IMG/VR virus record: IMGVR_UViG_3300042391_000611
Location: 1 to 26,331 of that record
From: a virus
Length of the DNA: 26,331 nucleotides
Strand: one strand, 5' to 3'
Shown: positions 7,088 to 13,736 of the stretch, piece after piece
Layout: each line of letters starts with the position of its first letter
Position numbering within the stretch: position 1 is the first letter of the stretch
Position numbers and translations under genes: made by a program
Notes under the pieces: model-generated
The model's database searches: none
What the model was told of the DNA's origin: nothing
Seen by the model: the letters and a program-made list of their open reading frames with translations, nothing else

Positions 7088-8419
7088 TCAGCGCCCTCCT
7101 ACAAACGAAAACTTTGACTGCCCTCGGCGTCGTGGCTTGTCGTCATCGTCGTGCATTCGGTCAATCATTGGTGCGGCGAGTTTGATAAATCCCGCTTGAA
7201 CGGCCTCGGCCATATACCGGAGCGCATCTGCGGTATGGCTTGAAAAGTCGTGGACCGGCTCGCTGGAGATGATCTTGCCAATCTCAACTTCTTTTGTGTG
7301 ATACGCTTCGAGCGCCTCGATTCCGTATGTCGTCTGCTTTTTCCTGAACACCAGCGACGGGAAAAGCCCCTTGAGCCCGTTAATGCCCGTCCATATGTCA
7401 GATGTTCGTGGCAGGATCACGCAGCTTGTCAGCCCTGCTTTGACTAGTTCGCCGTGCATCGTTGCTCCGCTGTTTTCTGTCCGCCCTGCGTCGTGCGGGA
7501 GGAAGTGCTTCCCGAATGAGTAACCCTTCCGCAGCATCCATGCCACGCGCTGAGTCGCCGTCTCCACGTTCGGGAGGAGCCCGATGTCACAGTCGATCAC
7601 GCGAATCTCACGCCCGACTACCTGCCAATACCAGACGGAAGTGTTCGAGGGTGCGCCCAAGTCCCAAGACGTATGCACCAACGTATCGGCTACCGGGCAA
7701 TCGCAGATTCGGCCTTCTGCGTAAGCCTGCTCGATGAGCTTGGCATACACGGCCCCAGGGCGTCCAATGTTAAAATCGCACTCCATCTCCTGCGCGTAGC
7801 TGTCGGCGGATAGCTTGGCTTTCATCGTCGCCAGTGCGTCAGGTGACAGGATGCCGGACTCTGAGGCTTTGAGCATGAGGGCAAACGAATCAGCGTCGCT
7901 CTGTGCATTGCAGAACGCCTTATAGAACGCATTCTTCCCCTTCGGAGTGCCGATGCGGCAGTGCCATCCGTTATAATCGAGAAGGCACGGCAGAATGACG
8001 TAATCGAACGCCTGCGCTGGTATGTCGGCATCCTCATCGCTCACCACGCCGTCGAAATATAGGCCGCGCATTCGCTCGTAATTCTCGCCAGAGTAGAGTC
8101 GGATTTGAGCCCGGTTCAGGAACGTGATACGAAGCTCTGACTCGTTCACCTCGCTGCCGGGTATCTTGCCGGCGTAGTCTTTCAGGTATGCCCAGGCAAT
8201 GTCTTTGGCCTGATCTCGTGTCGGAGCGATGTAGCCATATCGCAGCGGAGGGCCGGGCCTTTTGTGCGTCAGAGCACACTGGATCAGCTTTTGAACCACT
8301 GCCACCGTCTTCCCTGCTCGCCGATGGGCAACAAGCACAAGCCACCGCTTCGCCGATTCGAGGAACGCTCGAAACTGTGAGCGAGGCCGAATTTCGATGT
8401 TAACTCTCTGCGTTGCCAC
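7088..8419 (-). CDS. terL: terminase large subunit
   Basis: A 443-residue packaging motor and nuclease. Walker A is AHRRAGKT at about residues 31-38, Walker B is VVSDEDAD at about 125-132, and the nuclease acidic residues are in SWDLG (D253) and HDFSSHTADAL (D391, D398). I chose the GTG at 8417-8419 (VATQRVNIEIRPRSQF) because it overlaps the end of terS and leaves a normal N-terminus; an ATG-started frame begins farther upstream at 8470 but would overlap terS by 71 bases. The Walker B segment has an extra Asp compared with the usual DE-A pattern. Confidence 0.93.
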   Translation of the reverse strand: MATQRVNIEIRPRSQFRAFLESAKRWLVLVAHRRAGKTVAVVQKLIQCALTHKRPGPPLRYGYIAPTRDQAKDIAWAYLKDYAGKIPGSEVNESELRITFLNRAQIRLYSGENYERMRGLYFDGVVSDEDADIPAQAFDYVILPCLLDYNGWHCRIGTPKGKNAFYKAFCNAQSDADSFALMLKASESGILSPDALATMKAKLSADSYAQEMECDFNIGRPGAVYAKLIEQAYAEGRICDCPVADTLVHTSWDLGAPSNTSVWYWQVVGREIRVIDCDIGLLPNVETATQRVAWMLRKGYSFGKHFLPHDAGRTENSGATMHGELVKAGLTSCVILPRTSDIWTGINGLKGLFPSLVFRKKQTTYGIEALEAYHTKEVEIGKIISSEPVHDFSSHTADALRYMAEAVQAGFIKLAAPMIDRMHDDDDKPRRRGQSKFSFVGGR

Positions 8420-8852
8420 CGATAACGATATTGACCTCCAGTGAGTGTTTTTCAGGGTCATTCCATCCACACATCGCCGCGATCTGCTTCATGGCGTCAG
8501 CTTTGGATGGAAGTTTTACCTGTGAACAATCCTCAGTATCACGGAACTCTTGAGCGAGCCGATGGAGTTTATCAACCTCGCCGATTGGAGTTTCGAGGAT
8601 TTCCACAAGGTAGCTGAGAGCCTTCTCTTTGTTCCAGCCAAGACGCTTTTCGAGCGTGGTTTCTGCCAGTTTTTGCAGTTCTTCGACCCTTGCGGCCACA
8701 TTGCGGTCAGCAAGCAATCTACACGCCTGCTCAATCGCTGTCTTCGTGGTGCATCCTTGAGCCACCTCATCACGATACGCTTGAACACCAGTCGCGCCGT
8801 TAGCGATGGCTTGCGCAAACGCCTCGTGAGGCGGATGTTTCAATGCTGGCAT
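8400..8852 (-). CDS. terS: terminase small subunit
   Basis: A 150-residue DNA-recognition subunit of the packaging terminase. The N-terminus (HEAFAQAIANGATGVQAYRDE, then a helix-turn-helix-like stretch with NVAARVEELQKLAE) matches the common TerS layout, followed by a middle oligomerisation helix and C-terminal MKQIAAMCGWNDPEKHSLEV. It immediately precedes terL and overlaps it by 20 bases. The leader CAGCACCTTCACGACC before the ATG lacks a Shine-Dalgarno. It is the first gene after a strong promoter. Confidence 0.85.
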   Translation of the reverse strand: MPALKHPPHEAFAQAIANGATGVQAYRDEVAQGCTTKTAIEQACRLLADRNVAARVEELQKLAETTLEKRLGWNKEKALSYLVEILETPIGEVDKLHRLAQEFRDTEDCSQVKLPSKADAMKQIAAMCGWNDPEKHSLEVNIVIGGNAES

Positions 8853-8888
8853 GGTCGTGAAGGTGCTGTGATTATCCGCTAATGCAAG

Positions 8889-8918
8889 ATTTTACCTTGA
8901 TTATGAAAAATGTGTCAA
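8889..8918 (-). promoter_or_regulatory. sigma70-like promoter for the morphogenesis operon
   Basis: On the minus strand a perfect TTGACA (8913-8918) is followed after 18 bases by TAAAAT (8889-8894), five of six matches to the -10 consensus. It lies downstream of a terminator and about 37 bases before the terS ATG, giving a leader of about 30 bases. A short inverted repeat GTGC-ATAG-GCAC at 8928-8939 lies just upstream of the -35 and could bind a regulator. Confidence 0.75.
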
Positions 8919-8943
8919 GCTTATTCGTGCATAGGCACAAAAA

Positions 8944-8968
8944 AGCCCGCCCCTTGTGAGGGCGGGCT
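8944..8968 (-). terminator. rho-independent terminator ending the regulatory/replication transcript
   Basis: A perfect 9-bp stem, AGCCCGCCC at 8944-8952 with GGGCGGGCT at 8960-8968, has a 7-base loop. The minus strand continues with a run of six T. It is placed 15 bases after the stop of the 8983-9375 gene and before the terS promoter, separating the replication block from the morphogenesis block. Confidence 0.85.
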
Positions 8969-8982
8969 AATTCGAGGCCACG

Positions 8983-9375
8983 TTACTCTGCCACGTTCGG
9001 CAAGTAATCCACGACGCGCATGGCCTGCGTGGTGACGATGGTGCTCGTGGCCTGCGCTCCACGGAAGCCCATCTTGGCTCGCCACGAGGTGCGATTGTCC
9101 ACCACTCGGCAGGTGATGGCCTTCACGCGCTCCTCACGATGGGCGCGGTTGATCATCTCCGCCTTTTCCGCTTCCAGGGCGTGAATCCTGGCGAGCAGTT
9201 CGGCGGTTGTTTTGATTGCCTCCAGCTTTGCCGTTTCCCGCGCTTTGGCGGAAGGTGGCAAGATGAAGACTGCGGGCTCTGACTGCGGACGCGGAGAACG
9301 CAGGCTTTGAGCTGTTAGCGCGGCGGATGACAAGTCATGGCGTCGCACGAGGTTAGCGGGTGTTCGTGTTTTCAT
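8983..9375 (-). CDS. hypothetical protein with coiled coil
   Basis: A 130-residue protein I cannot assign. The first 60 residues are basic and low in structure (MKTRTPANLVRRHDLSSAAL). Residues about 62-95 form a probable coiled coil (TAKLEAIKTTAELLARIHAL and on through EKAEMINRAHREE), and the C-terminus has VVDNRTSWRAKMGFRGAQAT. The start ATG at 9373-9375 overlaps the stop of the upstream RHH-like gene (ATGA); a longer reading from 9459 is less likely. The last gene before a terminator. Confidence 0.6.
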   Translation of the reverse strand: MKTRTPANLVRRHDLSSAALTAQSLRSPRPQSEPAVFILPPSAKARETAKLEAIKTTAELLARIHALEAEKAEMINRAHREERVKAITCRVVDNRTSWRAKMGFRGAQATSTIVTTQAMRVVDYLPNVAE

Positions 9376-9587
9376 TGGTGTTTGTTGCTTGGGTTTCTGC
9401 CGCTGTCGGCAAAATCTGTGACGGCTAGGATTAGCGCGGCCCTTACCCACTTTGACCACGAGACGGAGCCTCTGGCCTTGTCTTGAGCGTCAATCTCGGC
9501 GCTGGTGAATCGAATCGTCTTCGTGATGCTTTTGACCTTATCTGGCGCTTTGGCGGCGTTGCGCTTGCCGGTGTTTCCGTGGCTCAT
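9372..9587 (-). CDS. ribbon-helix-helix-like small protein
   Basis: A 71-residue basic protein. Residues about 19-55 (SITKTIRFTSAEIDAQDKAR then SVSWSKWVRAALILAV) have the spacing of a ribbon-helix-helix fold, a short beta strand with alternating polar residues and two helices, similar to Arc/MobC-like DNA-binding proteins. A transcriptional regulator role is likely but not proven. It starts 3 bases after the stop of the LacI-like gene and overlaps the next gene by four bases, so the three are one operon. Confidence 0.62.
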   Translation of the reverse strand: MSHGNTGKRNAAKAPDKVKSITKTIRFTSAEIDAQDKARGSVSWSKWVRAALILAVTDFADSGRNPSNKHQ

Positions 9588-9590
9588 GGG

Positions 9591-9788
9591 TTAGATTCCG
9601 CTGAGTTCGCGACGGTTGATAAATTCGGCTTGTTTCAGCAGGCGAGGGGTGGATGCGGCCAAGATGATCTTGGCGACTTTCCCGTGCTTGCGGCCCCAGA
9701 CGGCGGGACGTTTGCCGGTGATGAGGATGCGGGCAGCGGTGCCAACGGTGCAATTGGCTTTTTCGGCGAGGATGTGGAGTGAGGTCAT
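9591..9788 (-). CDS. small LacI-like helix-turn-helix protein
   Basis: A 65-residue protein. The stretch TSLHILAEKANCTVGTAARI followed by LITGKRP and KVAKIILAAS has the shape of the LacI N-terminal DNA-binding domain (helix, turn, recognition helix, then a hinge-like helix), without any ligand domain. It may be a phage regulator. I chose the ATG at 9786-9788 over a longer reading from 9836 because the bases before it, AACGAACACCACACCACT, match the recurrent C/A-rich leader in this phage. Confidence 0.62.
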   Translation of the reverse strand: MTSLHILAEKANCTVGTAARILITGKRPAVWGRKHGKVAKIILAASTPRLLKQAEFINRRELSGI

Positions 9789-9835
9789 AGTGGTGTGGTG
9801 TTCGTTGTTTTCTCTGACAACGGGATTCTGCCACA

Positions 9836-9864
9836 ATTAAAACGTGACGCAAATTAAAAGTGAA
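9836..9864 (-). promoter_or_regulatory. possible promoter for the small-regulator operon
   Basis: On the minus strand TTCACT (9859-9864) and TTTAAT (9836-9841) are separated by 17 bases, with 4 of 6 and 5 of 6 matches to the sigma70 consensus. The region is AT-rich compared with its surroundings and lies between the helicase stop and the LacI-like gene. Moderate support only. Confidence 0.42.
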
Positions 9865-9870
9865 TTTATT

Positions 9871-11145
9871 TTATTCGGTATCCGTGGGCATCTCCTTAAA
9901 AGTGAACGTCGGGCCGGAGAATGCCAGCGGCAGAATCCAGTGGCGTTTCCCTCCACGGTTCTTCTCGCACCATAGCTTGCGCTGTGTGTCGTCGGTTCCC
10001 CCTTCGACTTCAACTTTCGAGATAATAAAAACGCCGTCCGCATCCTGTCCAATAGCGCGAGACTCGCGGAGTTTGCCAGAGTCGTTTAGCTGCGAGGCCG
10101 TAAGAATGTGAGTGCCTGTGCGCTTTGCCACGTTCTTCATGCGGCGGGAGATTCGAGCAATAATCTCCTCCCGCGTGGCACCTTTGCGACCCTCGTCCTC
10201 CATAAGTTGCAGGTAATCGACAACGGCGACGTCATACCCTCCGTGCTCGATGTCGGCTAGGATGTCCGACGCCGTGGCATTGTCAGTGTTCACAAGATCA
10301 CAGCCAAGCTCTGAGAGTTGCCGGATTGACCGTGAGAGCATTTCTTGCTGACTGCGGCTCATAAGGCCGTTGTAAAGCGCGCCGTTCTCAACTCCGCTAT
10401 CTTCGCACAAAAGCCTCATTGTCTGCTCCGTGGTGGGCATTTCCAGCGAATACCACGCCACGCGAGCCCCTGCCCTGAGTGCGTTTCGTGCGCAGTTCTG
10501 CATGATTGCGCTTTTCCCGTCCGATGGCAGGCCAGCGAATACGGTCACTCTGCCTTTTTGGAGTCCGCCGCATTTCTCGTCGATAGATGGGAACCCGGTC
10601 GTGAACCCTGGGATTGCGCCCCCTCGCTTCATTCGTTCCTCAATCTCGTCCATCGTAGCCGAGATGGCATCCTTCATCGTCACCCGTGAAAGCTTGCGCA
10701 CGATGGCGTTGTCCACGGCATCCAGAGCGGCCTGTGCCTTTTCGATGGCATTGGCTATCGGCATGGCCTCGTCTTGGAAGGCTTCAAGCGCCAGCGTGTG
10801 AGCTTCAATGTTCCTGCGGGCGAGGTATTTATCGGCGACGATGCGCTTGTATTCGAGATAATGAGCAGGGCCGGGAATGTAGCCGAAAAGCTCCATGATG
10901 TAAGCAGGGCCGCCGATGGCATCCAGTTCGCCCTTGTTTCGGAAGTGCTGGGTTAATAGCGGCGGGTCAATAGGAGTCCCGGCGTCGTAAAGCGAGACGA
11001 GGGCGGTAAAGATTCGCCTGTGAGCTTCAGAGTGGAAGGCGGAGACGTTCAAGGTGTTCCTCGCCTCGCCAATTCGGTTCACGGGATCTTGAAGGAAGCA
11101 GGAGAGCAGGGAGCTTTCGGCCTCGTGGGAGTGTGGGAGGTTCAT
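9871..11145 (-). CDS. dnaB: replicative DnaB-like helicase
   Basis: A 424-residue hexameric helicase. The N-terminal domain (LPHSHEAESSLLSCFLQDP, then HRRIFTALVSLYDAGTPIDP) and the RecA-like domain match DnaB: Walker A GLPSDGKS at about 205-212, Walker B VAVVDYLQL at about 306-314, and the conserved TASQLNDSGKLRESRAIGQD region with FIISKV. The start at 11143-11145 is the ATG that overlaps the stop of the initiator gene (ATGA); an ATG 15 codons upstream is less likely because the DnaB N-terminus begins NLPHSHEAE. Placement after an initiator gene fits a phage replication module. Confidence 0.93.
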   Translation of the reverse strand: MNLPHSHEAESSLLSCFLQDPVNRIGEARNTLNVSAFHSEAHRRIFTALVSLYDAGTPIDPPLLTQHFRNKGELDAIGGPAYIMELFGYIPGPAHYLEYKRIVADKYLARRNIEAHTLALEAFQDEAMPIANAIEKAQAALDAVDNAIVRKLSRVTMKDAISATMDEIEERMKRGGAIPGFTTGFPSIDEKCGGLQKGRVTVFAGLPSDGKSAIMQNCARNALRAGARVAWYSLEMPTTEQTMRLLCEDSGVENGALYNGLMSRSQQEMLSRSIRQLSELGCDLVNTDNATASDILADIEHGGYDVAVVDYLQLMEDEGRKGATREEIIARISRRMKNVAKRTGTHILTASQLNDSGKLRESRAIGQDADGVFIISKVEVEGGTDDTQRKLWCEKNRGGKRHWILPLAFSGPTFTFKEMPTDTE

Positions 11146-11825
11146 AAAAACGAGTGTCCTTTCGGCCAAGGTCCAGATGGTCCGAGGCATGATTCAGGCG
11201 GTTTAGGTTTGGGTTTGATCGTGAGAGGCTTTTCAACCTTTGAAATCCAGTTCTCAAAAAAGCGTCTGGTATTCTGGCGGTTGTTTTTCAGGCACCATTC
11301 ATGCGCTCGTCTAAATTCAGAGTCGATGTTTTTGCCTTCGTGATCTGGATTCGTTTTGAGAGATGCCATCCATTCGTCGTCTGGGATTTCAAAAGGCTTG
11401 AGAAGCTTTTCGGATTTCGGTTTTTTCGGCACCTTTTCCGTTTCCGTTTCCTCTTCTTTTTCCTTTTCCTTTTCTTGTAGGGTATGGATACCCTTTGGAT
11501 ACCCTTTCAATCCATGTTTTTCCAAACTTGAGAAGATAGGATTGTGAGCCTTACAATCGGGAGACAAGTTGCCGTATTGGAACTCAATAAACTTGGGAAT
11601 AAAGAACTTCCCACATGGTAATTTGATCACCCTTTGACCAAACTCCGAAAGGGTATCTATAGGGTATTGATACCCTACCTGGAAGGATGCCAACTCAATG
11701 TCGATGTCGATCACTCCGGCGTTGTCGCAGCTATCCAAAAGCCAAGCCCAAAGCAGTTTCATTTCTGGCTTCAGCCTTCTGAACCACGGATCTTCCCACT
11801 TGTTTGTTTCGGTGAATCTTTTCAT
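11142..11825 (-). CDS. replication initiator / helicase-loader-like protein (DnaD/O-like)
   Basis: A 227-residue protein. The N-terminal half (TETNKWEDPWFRRLKPEMKL then LWAWLLDSCDNAGVIDIDIE, and later FIPKFIEFQYGNLSP) is a winged-helix pattern seen in many phage initiators placed next to dnaB. A charged linker (EKEKEKEEETETEK, about 119-132) leads to a C-terminal helical domain with DDEWMASLKTNPD and FRRAHEWCLKNNRQNTRRFF, also usual for this group. It probably binds the origin and recruits the helicase encoded directly downstream. Iteron-like repeats and a polypurine tract lie inside this gene, as the lambda origin lies inside O. Its start overlaps the upstream stop (ATGA). Confidence 0.82.
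   Translation of the reverse strand: MKRFTETNKWEDPWFRRLKPEMKLLWAWLLDSCDNAGVIDIDIELASFQVGYQYPIDTLSEFGQRVIKLPCGKFFIPKFIEFQYGNLSPDCKAHNPIFSSLEKHGLKGYPKGIHTLQEKEKEKEEETETEKVPKKPKSEKLLKPFEIPDDEWMASLKTNPDHEGKNIDSEFRRAHEWCLKNNRQNTRRFFENWISKVEKPLTIKPKPKPPESCLGPSGPWPKGHSFL
11432..11676. other. candidate replication origin: iteron-like repeats plus polypurine tract
   Basis: The heptamer AGGGTAT or its complement occurs six times in 200 bases: 11479-11485, 11488-11494, 11499-11505, 11650-11656, 11661-11667 and 11670-11676. Two pairs form palindromes (AGGGTAT-GG-ATACCCT and AGGGTAT-TG-ATACCCT). An 11-base unit GGATACCCTTT is repeated in perfect tandem at 11486-11507, and its complement recurs with one change at 11648-11658. 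The two tandem units are read in different frames, so the peptide does not explain them. A nearly pure pyrimidine/purine tract (11432-11476) adjoins the first cluster. The site is inside the initiator gene. Origin function is inferred. Confidence 0.65.
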
Positions 11826-12010
11826 CCTTCAGCCTCCTTTAAAGTGGTGATGGCATCTTGAAAAAACTCTATCATTTCGGGTATTCTGTCCGCAGTAATA
11901 AATATCTCTTGGTCGCCGTCAGGATATAATGATTCTTTGATCGAGACGCCATTTTCTTGAAGTGTAAGTTCAAGACGATTTCTAGCTTGGAATGTGAATG
12001 TCATAGTCAT
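11822..12010 (-). CDS. small hypothetical protein upstream of the initiator
   Basis: A 62-residue protein (MTMTFTFQARNRLELTLQEN, ending TTLKEAEG) with a likely small beta-sheet followed by a helix (RIPEMIEFFQDAITTLKEAE). No family is recognised. The ATG at 12008-12010 directly follows a strong hairpin and five T; a second ATG two codons on (12004) is an alternative. GGAGAGGG lies 6 bases before the first ATG and could act as a Shine-Dalgarno, but it is in the 3' arm of the hairpin. The stop overlaps the initiator ATG (ATGA). Confidence 0.6.
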   Translation of the reverse strand: MTMTFTFQARNRLELTLQENGVSIKESLYPDGDQEIFITADRIPEMIEFFQDAITTLKEAEG

Positions 12011-12064
12011 AAAAATCCCTCTCCGTGTCGTCCCCACCGCTCGAAAGCAGTGGCACAGAGAGGG
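12011..12064 (-). terminator. long hairpin with T-run before a small gene (terminator or attenuator)
   Basis: An outer stem of 11 pairs with one mismatch (12017-12027 with 12054-12064) is stacked on an inner stem of 8 pairs with one mismatch (12034-12041 with 12046-12053) closed by a 4-base loop; a 6-base bulge (12028-12033) separates them on one side. On the minus strand the structure is followed by A, TTTTT and then the ATG of the next gene. It fits a rho-independent terminator or attenuator, and it also buries the only Shine-Dalgarno-like sequence, so translational control is equally possible. Confidence 0.6.
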
Positions 12065-12113
12065 GAAATTTTGACGTTGCTACGCTGGGACGAACAGCGG
12101 GAACGGGTGGAGT

Positions 12114-12266
12114 CTATTTACCCTCTCCCGGAAGGCAAACGGAACCGTTGAGTTTGTGCGGCTTGTCTTTGCAGCGTGGGCAGACTTCGGTTCTGCCGGT
12201 GCCGGTGTTTACAAGTATCTTCCCACGGCCCAAACATCGCGGGCAGGTCTTTTGAGGAGTGTTCAT
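12114..12266 (-). CDS. 50-residue zinc-ribbon protein
   Basis: A short protein with two CPRC knuckles: KTCPRCLGRGKI at residues about 7-17 and EVCPRCKDKPHK at about 28-38. The CxxCxGxG pattern resembles one half of the DnaJ central zinc-binding domain. It probably binds one zinc ion; target unknown. The leader GACAAACCAACA before the ATG is the C/A-rich type without Shine-Dalgarno. Located between replication genes on the same strand. Confidence 0.65.
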   Translation of the reverse strand: MNTPQKTCPRCLGRGKILVNTGTGRTEVCPRCKDKPHKLNGSVCLPGEGK

Positions 12267-12338
12267 TGTTGGTTTGTCACGGACGGGTGTGGATATTCAG
12301 TCAATTCGTTGGGTGATCTGTACTGTTCATCCAATAAA

Positions 12339-12740
12339 TTAGAGCGAGTCCTCGATGATAACCGCCCCCCGGAAGGTGAAGCCGTGCGAGTAGTAGCCGT
12401 TGTGGTGATTCTCCAGCCGTAAGAAGAGATCCGGCAGCTTAGACTTGTCCCATTGGCGACCCATCAGCTTGAACGTGGCGACGTATTCCTCGCCGCGTTC
12501 ATCGTTGTGGCGCTGGCAGTAGTTCGGATCGAAGCAGTAGCCATCCAGTTCGATTTCTTTCACGGCGTCATTATCGCCTTCGTGGATCGGGTTCTTACCG
12601 TCCGGCGTTTCGCTAATCGTCCAGAAGGCATGTTCACAGCAGTCTTGCCCGAGGTCGTAGCCAAGGATCACGTTGTTGCTGTCGATGAAGTTGACCTTCC
12701 CTGGGAAGGTTTCGGTGAGGTTCCAGATTCGTGTTTTCAT
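12339..12740 (-). CDS. hypothetical phage protein
   Basis: A 133-residue acidic protein. Notable parts are the NFIDSNNVILGYDLGQDCCE stretch (about 18-37), YCFDPNYCQRHNDERGEEYV (about 68-87) and the C-terminus HNGYYSHGFTFRGAVIIEDS. The DCCE motif following a beta strand recalls small phage proteins of the DUF7448 kind, but I am not certain. The start MKTRIWNLTE is chosen over an upstream ATG because of the leader ACTACCAAACGACT and the overlap with the stop of a tiny upstream ORF (ATGA). Confidence 0.62.
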   Translation of the reverse strand: MKTRIWNLTETFPGKVNFIDSNNVILGYDLGQDCCEHAFWTISETPDGKNPIHEGDNDAVKEIELDGYCFDPNYCQRHNDERGEEYVATFKLMGRQWDKSKLPDLFLRLENHHNGYYSHGFTFRGAVIIEDSL

Positions 12741-12817
12741 AGTCGTTTGGTAGTTCGGAAGAGGATGAACAAATCGCCGCATCCAACGGCGATAAGCTCG
12801 ATTGTGTATTCAGGCAT
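12737..12817 (-). CDS. possible 26-residue ORF
   Basis: The ORF encodes MPEYTIELIAVGCGDLFILF followed by RTTKRL, and its TGA overlaps the ATG of the next gene (ATGA), the coupling used widely in this phage. A purine-rich GAAAAAG lies just before its ATG. The gap between its neighbours would otherwise be about 100 bases. It is short and unsupported by any family, so it remains a candidate. Confidence 0.38.
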   Translation of the reverse strand: MPEYTIELIAVGCGDLFILFRTTKRL

Positions 12818-12844
12818 CTTTTTCGCCGTGGATGGGCTCGGCGT

Positions 12845-13024
12845 TCACTTCTCAAAAGTGACCCCCCAAGGTTGCGCCAGCCGCGTGAGCTTCTCGAAAG
12901 TGAAGCCGACGCGCTTAGCTGTGTTGTCGATGGAAAGGCCGGAAGTTCGGAAGAAGCGCCAGCGTTTGATGTGGCGGATGACTTCGGCTTTTGGCAGGGC
13001 TTGGACGATGGTGCGGGTGATCAT
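12845..13024 (-). CDS. small basic, helix-turn-helix-like protein
   Basis: A 59-residue basic protein, MITRTIVQALPKAEVIRHIK at the N-terminus. Residues about 31-55 (SIDNTAKRVGFTFEKLTRLA then QPWG) look like a helix-turn-helix, with a pattern close to S-I-x-x-x-A-x-x-V-G-F. It may bind DNA. The ATG at 13022-13024 is one base past the stop of the SSB-like gene; the longer reading from 13180 runs through that gene and is rejected. Confidence 0.55.
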   Translation of the reverse strand: MITRTIVQALPKAEVIRHIKRWRFFRTSGLSIDNTAKRVGFTFEKLTRLAQPWGVTFEK

Positions 13025-13025
13025 A

Positions 13026-13331
13026 TCAGAAGGTGATGGAAGTATCGTCTTCAGTTTCCTGCTGAGGCTGTGCCCGTGGAATGTTCCGCGTGGTGCGTGC
13101 TGGGGGCGCTTCCTGCTTCTTTTGGCCGATGCGCTTCCCGTTGCCGATGTAAGGCATTTTAACGCCGTTCTCACGGTCATCTTTGGAGCAGTCCTGCTTC
13201 ACTGAGAAATCGTTGCCGTATTCGTCGGGTGTGTCGTGCTCGTAGATTACGAGGTCGGCATAGGTGCCCTTTGCACCTTTGAAAAAGCGGGTTTTGTCCA
13301 ATTTAGTAACGTCGATTTTGAGTTTGATCAT
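13026..13331 (-). CDS. small protein with SSB-like acidic tail
   Basis: A 101-residue protein. The first 65 residues (MIKLKIDVTKLDKTRFFKGA, then TYADLVIYEHDTPDEYGNDF) look like a small beta barrel, a linker is Pro/Arg/Gln-rich, and the last residues are QQETEDDTSITF. Acidic tails ending in an aromatic residue are a hallmark of single-stranded DNA-binding proteins, where the tail recruits repair and replication partners. Its position next to RusA and near RecT and exonuclease supports a recombination role. I do not recognise a named family, so SSB function is inferred. Confidence 0.6.
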   Translation of the reverse strand: MIKLKIDVTKLDKTRFFKGAKGTYADLVIYEHDTPDEYGNDFSVKQDCSKDDRENGVKMPYIGNGKRIGQKKQEAPPARTTRNIPRAQPQQETEDDTSITF

Positions 13332-13335
13332 GGTT

Positions 13336-13731
13336 TTATGGTTCAGGATAGATAGTGATTTCGATTCGTGGGTTTCTTGCGTCTTTGAAGAACTGAGGCC
13401 GCTCTGGCCAAAGTGATTTGTCGTCGCGGATGATGCCGCTGTCAGCGATTCCATCGAGCGAACTTTTGAGCCGAGTAGTGAGGTTGTCAGGATCGGGAAA
13501 AGCCATCGTTTTAAAGTAGGCTTTCAGGTCGTAGCGAGCCTTGACCCATCCTGGGGGCGTGCGGCCTGCTAGAGCCGCAATGGATGCGATTCTAGCCGTG
13601 CTGCGTGCCGCCCTCGCGAGCTTCTGCCTGACTGCCCAATGAATGCGAGAGTTGAGCGAGAGCTTGGACGGCGGCATGGGAATGGTGATCGTGATTTGCT
13701 CGACGTGTTCGGTGATGGTGGGAGGTTTCAT
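13336..13731 (-). CDS. rusA: RusA-family Holliday junction resolvase
   Basis: A 131-residue endonuclease that cuts four-way DNA junctions. The diagnostic segment is FPDPDNLTTRLKSSLDGIAD (about 78-97) followed by SGIIRDD; the acidic residues D80, D82 and D103 or D104 match the metal-binding positions of RusA. The N-terminus ITIPMPPSKLSLNSRIHW is also usual. It would resolve branched replication or recombination intermediates before packaging. The gene ends 4 bases before the start of the SSB-like gene. Confidence 0.9.
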   Translation of the reverse strand: MKPPTITEHVEQITITIPMPPSKLSLNSRIHWAVRQKLARAARSTARIASIAALAGRTPPGWVKARYDLKAYFKTMAFPDPDNLTTRLKSSLDGIADSGIIRDDKSLWPERPQFFKDARNPRIEITIYPEP

Positions 13732-13736
13732 GGCGT

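Noticed and set aside
12025-12422. Plus-strand readings over the zinc-ribbon gene
   Set aside because: Shadow frames of 12114-12266 and of the hairpin; the minus-strand frame has the CxxC pattern.
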